This document shows positions 9,485 through 19,170 of a stretch of DNA of 56,244 nucleotides, piece by piece. The stretch spans positions 16,174 to 72,417 of the forward strand of contig CAZAYP010000022.1 of the NCBI GenBank assembly GCA_964489425.1, given 5' to 3'. How positions within the stretch are numbered: position 1 is the first letter of the stretch; the number at the start of each line of letters is the position of its first letter. Both the position numbers and the translations under genes were made by a program. Source of the DNA: CAZAYP01 sp964489425 [NCBI: uncultured Verrucomicrobiota bacterium]. GTDB lineage: Bacteria > Verrucomicrobiota > Kiritimatiellia > RZYC01. The notes below the pieces were generated by a model, which had not been told where the DNA came from, did not search any database, and saw only the letters and a list, made by a program, of their open reading frames with translations.

Positions 9485-10217
9485 ATCCCCCCCGCCGTCG
9501 CCGCGCGGTCCGGCCGACGGCCTGCTGCTGGTGGACAAGCCCAGCGGTTACACCTCGCATGACGTGGTGGCGGTCATTCGCCGCCACTTCGGTTTCGAGA
9601 AAGTCGGCCACGGCGGCACGCTCGACCCCATGGCCACGGGGCTGCTGGTGCTGCTGATCGGCAAGGGCACCCGCCTCTCGCAGCAGGTGATGGAGGGCGA
9701 CAAGGGCTACGCCGGCGTCATGCGCCTGGGGATCGCCACCGCCACCCAGGATGCCGACGGCCCGGTGCTCGAAGAGCGGGATGCCACGGCCATCACGCGC
9801 GCGCAGGTCGAAGCGGAGATGAAGAAGTGGACCGGCGACGTCATGCAGATCCCGCCCATGGTGTCCGCGATCAAGAAGGACGGGGTGCCGCTGTACAAGC
9901 TGGCCCGCAAGGGGCAGGTGGTGGAGCGCGCGCCCAAGCTGCTCCACATCTACGAGTTTCGCCTCACCCAGTGGGAGCCGCCCAGCGCGCACTTCACGCT
10001 GCGCAGCTCCAAGGGCACGTATGTGCGCACCCTGTGCGCGGATATCGGCGCGGCGCTCGGCTGCGGCGCGCACCTGGCGCAGTTGCGCCGCACCCGCAGC
10101 GGCGTGTTTGACGTCGCCCAGGCCGCCCCGCTGGACGAGCTGATGAAGCTGGACAAGGACGCGCTGGTGGCGCGCATCCTGCCCATGAACCAAACCCCGG
10201 TGACGGAGCCGGCCTGA
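9444..10217 (+). CDS. truB: tRNA pseudouridine(55) synthase TruB
   Basis: The signature GHGGTLDPMATG at about residues 55-65 carries the catalytic Asp; GLLLVDKPSGYTSHDVV precedes it and RSSKGTYVRTLCADIG follows, as expected for TruB. The enzyme makes pseudouridine 55 in the T-loop of tRNAs. The ATG at 9444 lies inside rbfA; the first ~20 residues are basic and poorly conserved, so a slightly later start is possible. At 257 aa the C-terminal PUA domain seen in longer TruB proteins appears absent or very short. ribF follows after 40 bases. Confidence 0.95.
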   Translation: MKSFPPRNRWPQAKSPPPSPRGPADGLLLVDKPSGYTSHDVVAVIRRHFGFEKVGHGGTLDPMATGLLVLLIGKGTRLSQQVMEGDKGYAGVMRLGIATATQDADGPVLEERDATAITRAQVEAEMKKWTGDVMQIPPMVSAIKKDGVPLYKLARKGQVVERAPKLLHIYEFRLTQWEPPSAHFTLRSSKGTYVRTLCADIGAALGCGAHLAQLRRTRSGVFDVAQAAPLDELMKLDKDALVARILPMNQTPVTEPA

Positions 10218-10257
10218 CCGGGGTTCCGCCGGGCACCGCCCGGCGGGATCCGCTCCC

Positions 10258-11253
10258 ATGAAAATCATCCGCAACCTCGAGGGCTGGGAGGACCCCGCGC
10301 TGCCGGTAGTCTTGGCCGTAGGGTTCTTCGACGGTGTGCACCGCGGCCACCAGGCGGTGCTGGAAAAAGCCCGCCAGCTGGCCGACGAGGGCGGTAGCCA
10401 GGCGTGGGTGCTCACGTTCGAGCCCCACCCGCTCAAGGTCATCCGGCCGGACAAGGCCCCGCTGCTGCTGACCTCCCTGGAGCACAAGCAACGCCTGCTC
10501 GAGCGCCTGGGGCTGGACGGGTGCCTGGTACTGGACTTCAACCCCGGGCTGCGGCGCACGCCGCCGCAAGACTTCCTGGCGCTGCTTACGCGGCACCTGC
10601 CGGCGTTGCGTCATTTGGTGGTGGGCATCAACTGGACCTTTGGCGCGGGCCGCCAGGGGTCGGCCGCCAACCTGGGCCAACTGGCGCGGCAGTACCACAT
10701 TGCGGCCACGGTGGTCGCCCCGGTGCTCTGGCGCGACGCCCCGATCTCCAGCAGCCGCCTGCGCAAGGCCGTGGCCGGGGGCCGGCTGCGCGAGGCCGAG
10801 CGCATGCTGGGCCGACCGTTCAGCGCCTGGGGCGAGGTGGTTCACGGCCGCGAGGTGGGGCGCACGCTGGGATTTCCCACGGCCAACGTGGATCCGCACA
10901 ACGAGGTGCTGCCGCCGGACGGGATCTACGCGGTGGAACTGCTGGCCCGCGGCACGGTGTACCCGGGCGTGGCCTACCTCGGCGATCGGCCGACCTTTGC
11001 GGACCCAGCCGCCGGCCGGCTCGTGGAAACCCACCTGTTCGACACGCAAATCGATCTATACGGCACGCGGGTGGAAGTTTTTTTTCATGCGTTCATCCGC
11101 GGGGACCAGCGCTTCGATTCCGCGGCCGCCCTGCAAGAACAGATTGCGCGCGACATCCAGGCGGCGCGCGTCCGGCTGCGCGATCGGGCCGCAAAAAAAA
11201 CCTCTGCAATCCACTTTACAAGCGGCGACACCCTCTCTATAGTACCCCCCTAA
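10258..11253 (+). CDS. ribF: Bifunctional riboflavin kinase / FAD synthetase
   Basis: The N-terminal half is the FAD synthetase nucleotidyltransferase domain, with [11 protein letters not shown] at about residue 23 and SSSRLRKAV near 164. The C-terminal half is the riboflavin kinase domain with [11 protein letters not shown] (~residue 200) and the [21 protein letters not shown] strand-helix region. It converts riboflavin to FMN and then FAD. The length (331 aa) is normal. It sits between truB and rpsO, a common arrangement. No FMN riboswitch is seen upstream, which fits its place inside a translation operon. Confidence 0.96.
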   Translation: MKIIRNLEGWEDPALPVVLAVGFFDGVHRGHQAVLEKARQLADEGGSQAWVLTFEPHPLKVIRPDKAPLLLTSLEHKQRLLERLGLDGCLVLDFNPGLRRTPPQDFLALLTRHLPALRHLVVGINWTFGAGRQGSAANLGQLARQYHIAATVVAPVLWRDAPISSSRLRKAVAGGRLREAERMLGRPFSAWGEVVHGREVGRTLGFPTANVDPHNEVLPPDGIYAVELLARGTVYPGVAYLGDRPTFADPAAGRLVETHLFDTQIDLYGTRVEVFFHAFIRGDQRFDSAAALQEQIARDIQAARVRLRDRAAKKTSAIHFTSGDTLSIVPP

Positions 11254-11293
11254 TAATAAATCGGTGCACAAGAAGAAGGTTGGTTCACAACAT

Positions 11294-11557
11294 ATGGATA
11301 AAGAAGCCAAGGCCGCGATAAAGAAAGACTACCAAGTCCACCAGCAGGACACCGGATCGGTCGAAGTGCAGGTGGCGCTGCTGACCAAGCGGATCAATGA
11401 TTTGACCGAACATCTGCAGCTCAACCGCAAGGACCACAGCTCGCGCCGCGGGCTGATCATGATGGTCAACAAGCGCCGCCGCCTGCTGTCGTACATTCAC
11501 CGCCGGCACCAGGATCGCTACAGCAGCCTGATCCAGCGCCTGGGACTGCGCCATTGA
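11294..11557 (+). CDS. rpsO: 30S ribosomal protein S15
   Basis: An 87-aa protein matching S15 (usually 88-89 aa), with [34 protein letters not shown] and [12 protein letters not shown]15 binds the central domain of 16S rRNA early in assembly. I chose ATG 11294 because it restores the usual N-terminus; a GTG at 11264 in the same frame would add ten unconserved residues. A GAAGG stretch lies about 15 bases before the ATG. It is followed by pnp, the classic rpsO-pnp pair. Confidence 0.97.
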   Translation: MDKEAKAAIKKDYQVHQQDTGSVEVQVALLTKRINDLTEHLQLNRKDHSSRRGLIMMVNKRRRLLSYIHRRHQDRYSSLIQRLGLRH

Positions 11558-11604
11558 TGGGCGCGGCTGAACCCCTCCCCCCACCCTTACGTAGCGCTCC
11601 CTTG

Positions 11605-11631
11605 CCTGCGCGTGTCGCCGGCAAGGCGGGT
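11605..11631 (+). other. rpsO-pnp intergenic hairpin
   Basis: TTGCC and GGCAA pair around a GC-rich centre in the 162-base gap between rpsO and pnp. In other bacteria hairpins here are processing sites for RNase III and control pnp. The match to that role is by position only. Confidence 0.3.
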
Positions 11632-11719
11632 GCCTCCGCTTGGCGGTTCGTGCCCAGCTGGAACCGGCCCTTGATTTAACAACCCAAAGCAACAAAGCAA
11701 GCAAGAAGGAGAAAGACAA

Positions 11720-13843
11720 ATGAAGAATACCACCGCCGTACAAGTGGACTTGAACGGCAAACTACTGACCATCGAAACGGGCCTGCTGGCCCGCCAGGCG
11801 GACGGCTCGGTCACCGTGCAGTTCGGCGACACGATCCTGTCCTCTGCCACTACGGCCTCCAAGAAAATCAATGAAGCCCTGGACTATTTCCCGCTGCAGG
11901 TCGAGTACCGGGAAAAATTCTACGCCGCCGGCCGGTTTCCCGGCGGCTACTTCAAGCGCGAGGCCCGGCCCTCGGAAAAAGAGATTCTCGCCGCCCGCGC
12001 CACGGATCGCCCGATCCGGCCGCTGTTCCCGCCCGAGTACCGCAACGAGCTGCAGATCATCAACGAGCTGCTGTGCGTGGACAACGAGACGGCGGAAACC
12101 GACGCCCTGAGCATCACGGCCGCCAGCGCCGCGCTGACCCTCTCGGAGATCCCGTTCCAAGGCCCGATCGCGGCCGTGCGCGTGGCCCGCGTCAAGGGCG
12201 AATGGAAGCTTAACCCGGCGCCGGCCGACACCAAGGCCAGCGACCTGAACCTGCTCTATGCCGGCACCCGCGACATGATGCTGATGATCGAGGGGACCGC
12301 CCAGGAAATCAGCGATGCGGACATCGTCGCCGCGATGAAGTACGCCCACACGTATGTCGTCCGCCTGGTGGACGCCCAGCTCGAGCTGCGCCGCAAGCGC
12401 GGGCTGCCCGACAAGGTCGTCACCCCGGCCACGCCGGACCTGACCTTGATCAACAAGGCCCGCGAGCTGGCGGCTACGGACCTGGCCGCGGCGCTGCGCG
12501 TGCCCGGCAAGCAGGCGCGCGACCAGAAGCTCACCGCCGTCCGCGTCGCGCTCCAGCAGCAGCTGCTGGCCGCGTTCCCGGACATGACCGACTCCAAGTT
12601 CAAAAACGTGTTCGACCATCTTGAGATCGAGCTGGTGCGGCATGCGATCCTGAACGACGGCAAGCGCATGGACGGGCGCGGTTGCGATGACATCCGCCCG
12701 CTCTACATCGATGTCGGGCTGCTGCCCCGCACGCACGGTTCGGCGCTGTTCAACCGCGGCGAAACCCAGGCCCTGGCCACGGTCACCCTCGGCACGGTCT
12801 CCGACGCCCAAACCCTGGACCTCGTGGCCGGCGGCCCGGACGAGAAGCGGTTCATGCTGCACTACAACTTCCCGCCCTACAGCACCGGCGAAGTCAAGCG
12901 CATCGGCGGCACCGGGCGGCGCGAGATCGGGCACGGCGCGCTGGCGGAACGCTCGCTGTTGCCGATGATGCCGGCGGATTACCCCTACACCGTGCGCATC
13001 GTCTCGGAGATCATGGGATCCAACGGGTCCTCCTCCATGGCCAGCATCTGCGCCGGCACCTTGGCGCTGATGGACGCGGGCGTGCCGCTGCGCAAGCCCG
13101 TGGCCGGCATTTCCATCGGCCTGGTCACCGGCGCGACCGGGGCGCGGCTGCTGACGGATATCATCGGCGCCGAGGATCATTGCGGCGACATGGACTTCAA
13201 GGTGGCCGGCACCCGTGAAGGCATCACCGGCTTCCAGGTGGACCTGAAAATCCCCGGGCTGGCCTGGGACCTGGTCGAAGGCGCGTTCGCCAAGGCGCGC
13301 GCGGCCCGCGGCAAGATCCTGGACGCCATGGCCCAGGTCATCGCCCAGCCGCGCGCGGAGCTGTCCAAGTACGCACCGCGCATCCACACCATGCGCATTG
13401 ATCCGGACAAGATCGGCGCGCTGATCGGACCTGGCGGCAAGAATATCCGCCGGATCACGGATACCCTGGGCGTCCAGATTGACGTGGAAGACGATGGCAC
13501 GGTCGCTATCTTCAGCTGGGACAAGACCGCGATGGAAGCCGCAGTGCGCGAGATCGAGGCCCTCACCGGCGAGCCGGAAGTGGGCAAGATTTACAATGGT
13601 CGCGTCACTGGCGTCAAAGAGTTCGGCGCCTTCGTGGAAGTCATGCCCGGCATCGACGGGCTGTGCCACATCAGCCAACTCGCCGAGTTCCGGGTCAACA
13701 CCGTGGAAGAGATTTGCAAGATCGGCGACGCCATGTGGGTCAAATGCATCGGCATTGACGATCGGGGCAAAATCAAGCTCAGTCGCAAGGACGCGATGCG
13801 GGAACGCGACCAGGCGGCCGGCGGGGATGCCAAGGGCGCGTAA
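11720..13843 (+). CDS. pnp: Polyribonucleotide nucleotidyltransferase (PNPase)
   Basis: The 707-aa protein has both RNase PH-like domains (the second includes LFNRGETQALATVTLGT and the FPPYSTGEVKRIGGTGRREIGHG segment), then a KH domain with KIGALIGPGGKNIRRI at about residues 565-580 and a C-terminal S1 domain beginning GKIYNGRVTGVKEFGAFVEV. PNPase degrades RNA 3' to 5' by phosphorolysis. GAAGGAG lies nine bases before the ATG. nth starts inside its last 17 bases. Confidence 0.98.
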   Translation: MKNTTAVQVDLNGKLLTIETGLLARQADGSVTVQFGDTILSSATTASKKINEALDYFPLQVEYREKFYAAGRFPGGYFKREARPSEKEILAARATDRPIRPLFPPEYRNELQIINELLCVDNETAETDALSITAASAALTLSEIPFQGPIAAVRVARVKGEWKLNPAPADTKASDLNLLYAGTRDMMLMIEGTAQEISDADIVAAMKYAHTYVVRLVDAQLELRRKRGLPDKVVTPATPDLTLINKARELAATDLAAALRVPGKQARDQKLTAVRVALQQQLLAAFPDMTDSKFKNVFDHLEIELVRHAILNDGKRMDGRGCDDIRPLYIDVGLLPRTHGSALFNRGETQALATVTLGTVSDAQTLDLVAGGPDEKRFMLHYNFPPYSTGEVKRIGGTGRREIGHGALAERSLLPMMPADYPYTVRIVSEIMGSNGSSSMASICAGTLALMDAGVPLRKPVAGISIGLVTGATGARLLTDIIGAEDHCGDMDFKVAGTREGITGFQVDLKIPGLAWDLVEGAFAKARAARGKILDAMAQVIAQPRAELSKYAPRIHTMRIDPDKIGALIGPGGKNIRRITDTLGVQIDVEDDGTVAIFSWDKTAMEAAVREIEALTGEPEVGKIYNGRVTGVKEFGAFVEVMPGIDGLCHISQLAEFRVNTVEEICKIGDAMWVKCIGIDDRGKIKLSRKDAMRERDQAAGGDAKGA

Positions 13844-14519
13844 GCCGGGGGTCCGGCCTCCGGCCCGGGCGTTGTCCCGGCGGGCCGCCGCGATCCTGCG
13901 GCGGCTGCGCCGGGCCTATCCCCAGGCCCACTGCGAGCTGGTGTTTTCGAGCCCGCTGGAGTTGCTGATAGCCGCGATCCTGTCGGCCCAGTGCACGGAC
14001 CGGCGCGTCAACCAGGTCACCCCGGGTTTGTTTGCGCGCTACCGCACCGCGGCGGACTGGGCGGCCATTCCTCCGCGGGAATTGGAAGCCGCCATCCGGT
14101 CCACCGGGTTTTTCCGCAACAAGGCCCGCAACATCCTGGCGCTCACCCGCGTGCTGGCCGAACACTACGCGGGCGCCGTGCCCGCGGACCTTGACACGCT
14201 GGTGACCCTGCCCGGCGTGGGGCGCAAAACCGCGAACGTGCTGTTGATCTCCGCCTTTGGCCAACCCGGGATCACGGTCGATACGCATTGCCGGCGGGTA
14301 TCGCAGCGGCTGGGGCTGACCACGGAAGACAACCCGGACCGCATCGAGTTCGCGATCAAGGCCCTGCTGCCGCGCGCAAGCTGGGCGGCATTTTCCCATG
14401 CCGTGGTGTTTCATGGCCGCTACTGCTGCCGCGCACGCAACCCGGCCTGCGCCGCCTGCCCCGTGGCAGACCTGTGCCCTTCTGCGGAGCATGCCAAGGA
14501 TTCTGACAGATCAGCTTGA
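13827..14519 (+). CDS. nth: Endonuclease III (DNA glycosylase/AP lyase)
   Basis: The helix-hairpin-helix LPGVGRKTANVLL holds the catalytic Lys and VDTHCRRVSQRLGL the catalytic Asp. The C-terminal four-Cys pattern C-x6-C-x2-C-x5-C (CRARNPACAACPVADLC) binds a 4Fe-4S cluster. Endonuclease III removes oxidised pyrimidines. The ATG at 13827 follows GGCGGGG and overlaps the end of pnp, implying coupling; it gives 230 aa with an Arg/Pro-rich N-terminal tail compared with about 211 aa in E. coli. A TTG at 13872 is a possible later start. Confidence 0.95.
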   Translation: MPRARKPGVRPPARALSRRAAAILRRLRRAYPQAHCELVFSSPLELLIAAILSAQCTDRRVNQVTPGLFARYRTAADWAAIPPRELEAAIRSTGFFRNKARNILALTRVLAEHYAGAVPADLDTLVTLPGVGRKTANVLLISAFGQPGITVDTHCRRVSQRLGLTTEDNPDRIEFAIKALLPRASWAAFSHAVVFHGRYCCRARNPACAACPVADLCPSAEHAKDSDRSA

Positions 14520-14551
14520 CTGTCATGCACACGGCGGCTAGGTTAACCCCC

Positions 14552-15496
14552 ATGCGACTGGGAAACCGACTTCCGGCATGGCGTGCAACGTGGTTACTGC
14601 TGCCACTTCTCCTGTGGCTGGCGGACGGCGGGCGCGCCGAAGACCAGAGATATTACAAGCAGGTCAGCCCCAGCGAACTGCAGGCCAACCCCAAGAACTT
14701 CTGGTCGGTGGGATTCATTTTCAAGGATGCCCTGCTCACCCCCCCGGGCGGGCCCATGCTGCTCCTGGGGATCAAGAACTATATCCCCATGTTTTTGCGC
14801 GACGTTGGCACCTGCTATGTCGATGCGGACGTGGCCGATGAGTTTGCGGCCCTGGCCCTGGAAAGCGACTACCTGTTCGCCGGAACCGTGCTGAGCAAGG
14901 AAGCCTCGTTATTCGGCCGCAGCCAGTTCTATATCATCATCCAAAGCGCGACGCCGGCCATTGGCGAGGTGGCGATCGCCCAAATCGCTGCGGATGGCAC
15001 CATGGACAGCAGCACCGCAATCGACATCCGGGACCTGCTCGACCAGGTGCAGGAAGACCTCTATGCCTATGCCCAAGCCAACCAGGAAAGCATCGCCGGC
15101 ATGTTCAGCCGCGACTTCAAGAACTCCAGCCAAATCACGGAGCTGATCGCGAGCGCCATCGGCAAGGTTGAACGGGAGAAAAGCACTTCCACGTTGTACC
15201 TGCTCACCGAAATGATCCGCGGCATCCTGGCCCGGCAGTACGGCGTGGAACAGGCCGCCCCCGCCCCCGTCACCAGCAAGGAGCCGGTGGCAAAAACCCT
15301 GGAGGAATTGTCCCCAGGGTTGCCCGAGAGTTCCACGCCGCCCGCGCCCGAACTCCAGGCCGAGGCCACGTCCGAGCCCACGCTGGCGCCCCCCCCCTCC
15401 CCGACCCCCAAAGCAACGCCCGCCAAAATCGGGTTGCGGCCCGGGGTGGAAACCTTGCTCGACGAACCGGTCCCCGTCAAGTCGGCCAACCCCTGA
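14552..15496 (+). CDS. Exported protein of unknown function, 314 aa
   Basis: The start at ATG 14552 gives a clean signal peptide (basic RLGNR, hydrophobic WLLLPLLLWLA, then cleavage near GRA). In-frame upstream starts at 14516 (TTG) and 14525 (ATG) are possible but put extra residues before the signal. The mature part is a mixed alpha/beta domain (~residues 25-215); the C-terminal ~80 residues are Pro/Ala/Glu-rich and probably disordered. I do not recognise the family. It ends five bases before a STAS-MlaE permease gene, so the two are probably co-transcribed, and it could work with that transporter in the envelope; this is inference. Confidence 0.8.
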   Translation: MRLGNRLPAWRATWLLLPLLLWLADGGRAEDQRYYKQVSPSELQANPKNFWSVGFIFKDALLTPPGGPMLLLGIKNYIPMFLRDVGTCYVDADVADEFAALALESDYLFAGTVLSKEASLFGRSQFYIIIQSATPAIGEVAIAQIAADGTMDSSTAIDIRDLLDQVQEDLYAYAQANQESIAGMFSRDFKNSSQITELIASAIGKVEREKSTSTLYLLTEMIRGILARQYGVEQAAPAPVTSKEPVAKTLEELSPGLPESSTPPAPELQAEATSEPTLAPPPSPTPKATPAKIGLRPGVETLLDEPVPVKSANP

Positions 15497-15501
15497 CATC
15501 C

Positions 15502-16665
15502 ATGCCAGGGGGCCAACCGGACATGCAGGCGCCGGGCTCACCAACGCAGGCCCCCTTGGTTTTTCAGCCCGCAGCCGCGGGGATTTGGCGCGGAACCTTG
15601 ACCGGACGGCTCGACTCCAACACCGTGGGGCCGCCCTGGCGCGCCGCCCTGGCCTTCCTGGAGCAGGAGCACCCGGCCCGGGTGGAACTCGACTGCGCGC
15701 AGGTGACCTACTGCGACTTGTCCGGAATCGGATTCCTGCTGGACTTGCGCCGGCGCCAGGAGGCGCGGGGCGCCGCGCTGCAACTGGATCATTTTCCCGA
15801 CCAATACCGGCATCTGTTTGATCTGCTGCCCGGTGTCGCGGGGCTGCCGGCCGCCGCGGGCCGGCTGTGCCTGCCTTGCCTGGCGGATGAATTGGGGCAG
15901 GCCACGGTCCAGCTCGGTCGGGATGTCAAAGCCCAGGTCGAGTTCATCGGCGAGCTCGCCGCCGCCCTGGGCGACGTGGCGGCCCATCCGGGCCGCAGCC
16001 GCTGGCGTGAAATGCTGCGGATCCTCGAAGCCACCAGCGTCAATGCGCTGCCGATCATCGCCATGGTCGGATTTCTCCTGGGGCTGATCCTGGCGTTCCA
16101 GGCCGCGATTCCCATGACCCAGTTCGGGGCCAGCATCTTCGTCGCCAACCTGGTGGCGCTCTCGCTGGTGCGGGAGCTCGGGCCGCTGGTCACGGCCATC
16201 ATTTTTGCCGGGCGATCCGGCGCCGCGTTTGCCGCTGAACTCGGGACCATGAAGGTGAACGACGAGATCAACGCCCTGGTCACCATGGGCATCAACCCGG
16301 TCCGGCATCTCGTGGTGCCCCGGGTGCTGGCGGGCCTGGTGGCCACGCCCCTGCTTTCGATCTTTGCTACGCTGTTCGGCCTGATTGGCGCGGCCATCGT
16401 AGTGCGCACGCTGGGGTTTCCGCTCGTCACCTACGTCACCCGGGTGACCAGTTCCGTGGGGTTGTCCGACCTGTTCGGCGGCCTGTTCAAGGCGGTCGTT
16501 TTTGGCGGCTTGATTTCCGGTGTCGGCTGCCTGCGCGGCCTGCAGACGCTGGCTGGAGCCCAGGCAGTGGGCGTTTCGACCACGCGCTCGGTGGTCAGCG
16601 GGCTGGTCCTCATCATCGTGGCCGACGGGCTCTTTGCGGTCATGTTTTATTACCTGGGATGGTGA
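15502..16665 (+). CDS. MlaE-family ABC permease with N-terminal STAS domain
   Basis: Residues ~30-110 form a STAS domain (VELDCAQVTYCDLSGIGFLLDL), and residues ~165-387 are an MlaE permease with five to six membrane segments, including VGFLLGLILAFQAAIPM and the conserved LVRELGPLVTAIIFAGRSG and AAELGTMKVNDEINAL. MlaE proteins are the membrane part of phospholipid transporters of the outer membrane asymmetry (Mla) type. In E. coli the STAS protein MlaB is separate; fused forms are known in other phyla. The ATPase (MlaF) and MCE protein (MlaD) expected as partners are not in this window. An exported protein gene precedes it and a histidine kinase gene follows. Confidence 0.9.
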   Translation: MPGGQPDMQAPGSPTQAPLVFQPAAAGIWRGTLTGRLDSNTVGPPWRAALAFLEQEHPARVELDCAQVTYCDLSGIGFLLDLRRRQEARGAALQLDHFPDQYRHLFDLLPGVAGLPAAAGRLCLPCLADELGQATVQLGRDVKAQVEFIGELAAALGDVAAHPGRSRWREMLRILEATSVNALPIIAMVGFLLGLILAFQAAIPMTQFGASIFVANLVALSLVRELGPLVTAIIFAGRSGAAFAAELGTMKVNDEINALVTMGINPVRHLVVPRVLAGLVATPLLSIFATLFGLIGAAIVVRTLGFPLVTYVTRVTSSVGLSDLFGGLFKAVVFGGLISGVGCLRGLQTLAGAQAVGVSTTRSVVSGLVLIIVADGLFAVMFYYLGW

Positions 16666-16698
16666 TGCGCCACCCACGGCCAGACCTTGCCATGTGCC

Positions 16699-19170
16699 AT
16701 GCCAACTGAACACCCGGCTCCATCCCGCGCCGCCCGCCGCAGCAACGGCGGCCTGCTTACCATCCGTGAAATCATCCTGCTCGGGAGCGGGCTGAGCCTG
16801 CTGTTTGCGGGCATCGGGCTGACCGCGTACCACCGGGGTGTCCAGGCGCGCGAGCAAGCCCTGCAAGCCGCAGGTCGGCAAGCCGCCGCGGCTGGGGCGC
16901 GCTTGCTGGGGCCCATGCTGGACGCGACGGACGTAAGCCAGGCCACCGCCACCTTGCACAGCATGATGGTGCATCCCGAGATCGAACGGATTGTCGTCAG
17001 CCGGCGGGCCGGGCGGCGTTACGTTGCCGTGGCCGGTCTGGCCCGGCAGGCGGACGGCACCTTGCAGCCTGCGCCGGTGCGGCCGACCGACCGGGCCCGG
17101 ACCGTGACCAAAGGCATCTTCCACAACGGCGCGGCGCTGGGCATCGTGGATCTTGAAGTCAGCGCCCGCCAATTGGAGCAACAGAGCCGGGTCCTGGCCC
17201 GCCAGGTCAGCGCCTATGTCGCCGTGGCGGTGATGGCGGTGCTGGCCGTGACGGGGGTGATCATCCAGCAGCAGCGCCTGGCGGCCATGCACCGCCACGC
17301 GGCGCGCGCGCGCGGCGTGCTGCTGGCCAACGTCAGCCACGAGGTCCGGACCCCCATGAACGGCATCCTCGGCATGCTGGAACTGCTGCGCCACACGCCG
17401 CTGGACGGGCAGCAACAACACTACGTCGGCACGGTCCAGCACTGCGCGCGGGCGCTGCTGATGGTGATCAACGACATCCTGGACCACGCCAAGATCGAGG
17501 CCGGCAAGCTGACGCTCGACCGGGTGTCGTTCAACCTCGTGGACGAGGTGGACGAAGTGCTGGAGCTGTTTGCGCACGCCGCGGGCGAGAAGCCGCTGCA
17601 GCTTGCCGCCCTGGTGGACCCGGGCCTGGCGCTGCATTATTGGGGCGACCCGATCCGGCTGCGCCAGATCCTGATGAACCTGGTGGGCAACGCGGTCAAG
17701 TTTACCGAGCGCGGTGAGGTCCGGGTGGTCGTCGGGCCGGAACCCGAAGGGCCGGCCGGCAGTTTGCGCATCGGCGTTTTGGACACGGGGCCGGGCATCC
17801 CACCGGACCTCCAACGCCATTTATTCCGCGCGTTCAGCCAGGGATCGCACACGCATGCCCGCAAGCATGGCGGCACGGGATTGGGCCTGGTGATCGCCAA
17901 GTTCCTGGTGGAGCAGATGCAGGGTCGCATCTGGCTGGAAAGCCCGCCCGGCAAGGGCGCGGCCTTCTGGTTCACCCTTCGGCTGGAACCGCACGCGGAA
18001 GCGCCACCCGACCTGGCGCCCACGCCGGCGACCGGCCGGCTGCGCGCGCTGGTCGTGGATGATCGGCCCCTGGAGCGCGCGGCGATTGCCAGCCAGCTCC
18101 AGCGGTTTGGCGTCCAGGCGACCCTGGCCGACGACAGCGCGGCGGCGGCCGCGCTGGTGCCCACGGCCCATGCCGCGGACCGCCCCTACAACCTGTTGGT
18201 GCTCAATGCCGACCTGGCCCAACCCCCGGCGGGCGAGGTGGTCCAGCGGCTGCGGGCCCTGGCTGGGTCCGGGCCGCGCTTGCGGTGCATCCTGGTGACC
18301 CCGGCCGGCGCGGCCGCGACAGCGCCCTGGCCAGCCACCCACACCATTCCGCGGCCGGTCATGCATCGGCTCCTGTACCAGCTACTGGCGCATCCCGCCA
18401 CGGCCGCCCGCCGGGCGCGCCCGGCGGCTGCGGCCGCTGCGACCGGACCCAACCTGCGCATCCTGGTGGTTGACGACAGCCGCATCAACCGCGACGTCGC
18501 GCAGCGGCAGCTGGCCCAGCTGGGCCACGCCGCGGACCTGGTCGGGGATGGACGACAGGCGCTGGAACAATTGCGGCAACAGGACTATGATGCGGTGCTG
18601 ATGGACATCGAAATGCCAATCATGGATGGCATGGAAGCCACCCGCTGCATCCGCGCCCCGGGCTCCGGAGCAAAAAACCCCGGCGTGCACATTATTGCCA
18701 TGACGGCTGCCGCCATGCCGGGCGACCGCGAACGGTTCCTGGCCGCCGGCATGAACGATTATCTCGGCAAGCCGGTTGCCATGGCGGACCTGGCCGCGGC
18801 CCTGCGGCGCGCGGCCCCCAGCGCCACCCCGCCGGGCGAGCCGGCCGCGCCCCCCGCCGCGCGACCGGCCACAGACAGCCCGGAACTTGCCGAGATGCAC
18901 GAGCTGTTCGAGGCGGAGGCGCGCGAGCAAGTGAGCCTGATGCGCCAGGCGCTGGCCGGCAGCGATGCGCCCACGTTGCGCCGCGCGGCGCACAGCCTCA
19001 AAAGCGCGGCCGGCTTGTTCGGCGCGCAGACGCTGCACGCGGCCTGCCTGCAACTGGAGGAGCTGGCGCGGAACAACCGCCTGGAGGGATCCGCCACCTT
19101 GATCGACCAGGTGGCCACCGAGCTCGACGCCGTCATCCGCCGCCGCCCGGAGGGTCCTGGCCATGCCTGA
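16699..19170 (+). CDS. Hybrid sensor histidine kinase with two receiver domains and HPt
   Basis: Two membrane segments (~residues 20-45 and 170-192) enclose a periplasmic sensor region. The dimerisation box NVSHEVRTPMNGIL carries the phosphorylated His (~H214), and the ATPase domain has LMNLVGNAVKFT, DTGPGIP and GTGLGL. Two receiver domains follow. In the first (~445-565) the expected acceptor position reads LLVLNAD, so it is probably inactive; the second (~590-700) has the acceptor in VLMDIEMPIMDG (~D636). A C-terminal HPt domain has AAHSLKSAAG (~H765). No separate response regulator is adjacent, so output may go through a remote partner. I chose ATG 16699 over TTG 16687. Its end overlaps the next gene by eight bases. 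Confidence 0.93.
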   Translation: MPTEHPAPSRAARRSNGGLLTIREIILLGSGLSLLFAGIGLTAYHRGVQAREQALQAAGRQAAAAGARLLGPMLDATDVSQATATLHSMMVHPEIERIVVSRRAGRRYVAVAGLARQADGTLQPAPVRPTDRARTVTKGIFHNGAALGIVDLEVSARQLEQQSRVLARQVSAYVAVAVMAVLAVTGVIIQQQRLAAMHRHAARARGVLLANVSHEVRTPMNGILGMLELLRHTPLDGQQQHYVGTVQHCARALLMVINDILDHAKIEAGKLTLDRVSFNLVDEVDEVLELFAHAAGEKPLQLAALVDPGLALHYWGDPIRLRQILMNLVGNAVKFTERGEVRVVVGPEPEGPAGSLRIGVLDTGPGIPPDLQRHLFRAFSQGSHTHARKHGGTGLGLVIAKFLVEQMQGRIWLESPPGKGAAFWFTLRLEPHAEAPPDLAPTPATGRLRALVVDDRPLERAAIASQLQRFGVQATLADDSAAAAALVPTAHAADRPYNLLVLNADLAQPPAGEVVQRLRALAGSGPRLRCILVTPAGAAATAPWPATHTIPRPVMHRLLYQLLAHPATAARRARPAAAAAATGPNLRILVVDDSRINRDVAQRQLAQLGHAADLVGDGRQALEQLRQQDYDAVLMDIEMPIMDGMEATRCIRAPGSGAKNPGVHIIAMTAAAMPGDRERFLAAGMNDYLGKPVAMADLAAALRRAAPSATPPGEPAAPPAARPATDSPELAEMHELFEAEAREQVSLMRQALAGSDAPTLRRAAHSLKSAAGLFGAQTLHAACLQLEELARNNRLEGSATLIDQVATELDAVIRRRPEGPGHA

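Noticed and set aside
10218-10257. FMN riboswitch before ribF
   Set aside because: The gap is only 40 bases and shows no FMN aptamer features.
11762-13678. A 638-codon open frame on the minus strand opposite pnp
   Set aside because: It is the antisense of a clearly coding gene in GC-rich DNA, rich in His/Gly/Arg/Ala, and shows no family motifs or ribosome site.
15538-17820. A 760-codon minus-strand frame opposite the MlaE and kinase genes
   Set aside because: Composition is that of a GC-skewed shadow frame; it spans two unrelated coding genes.
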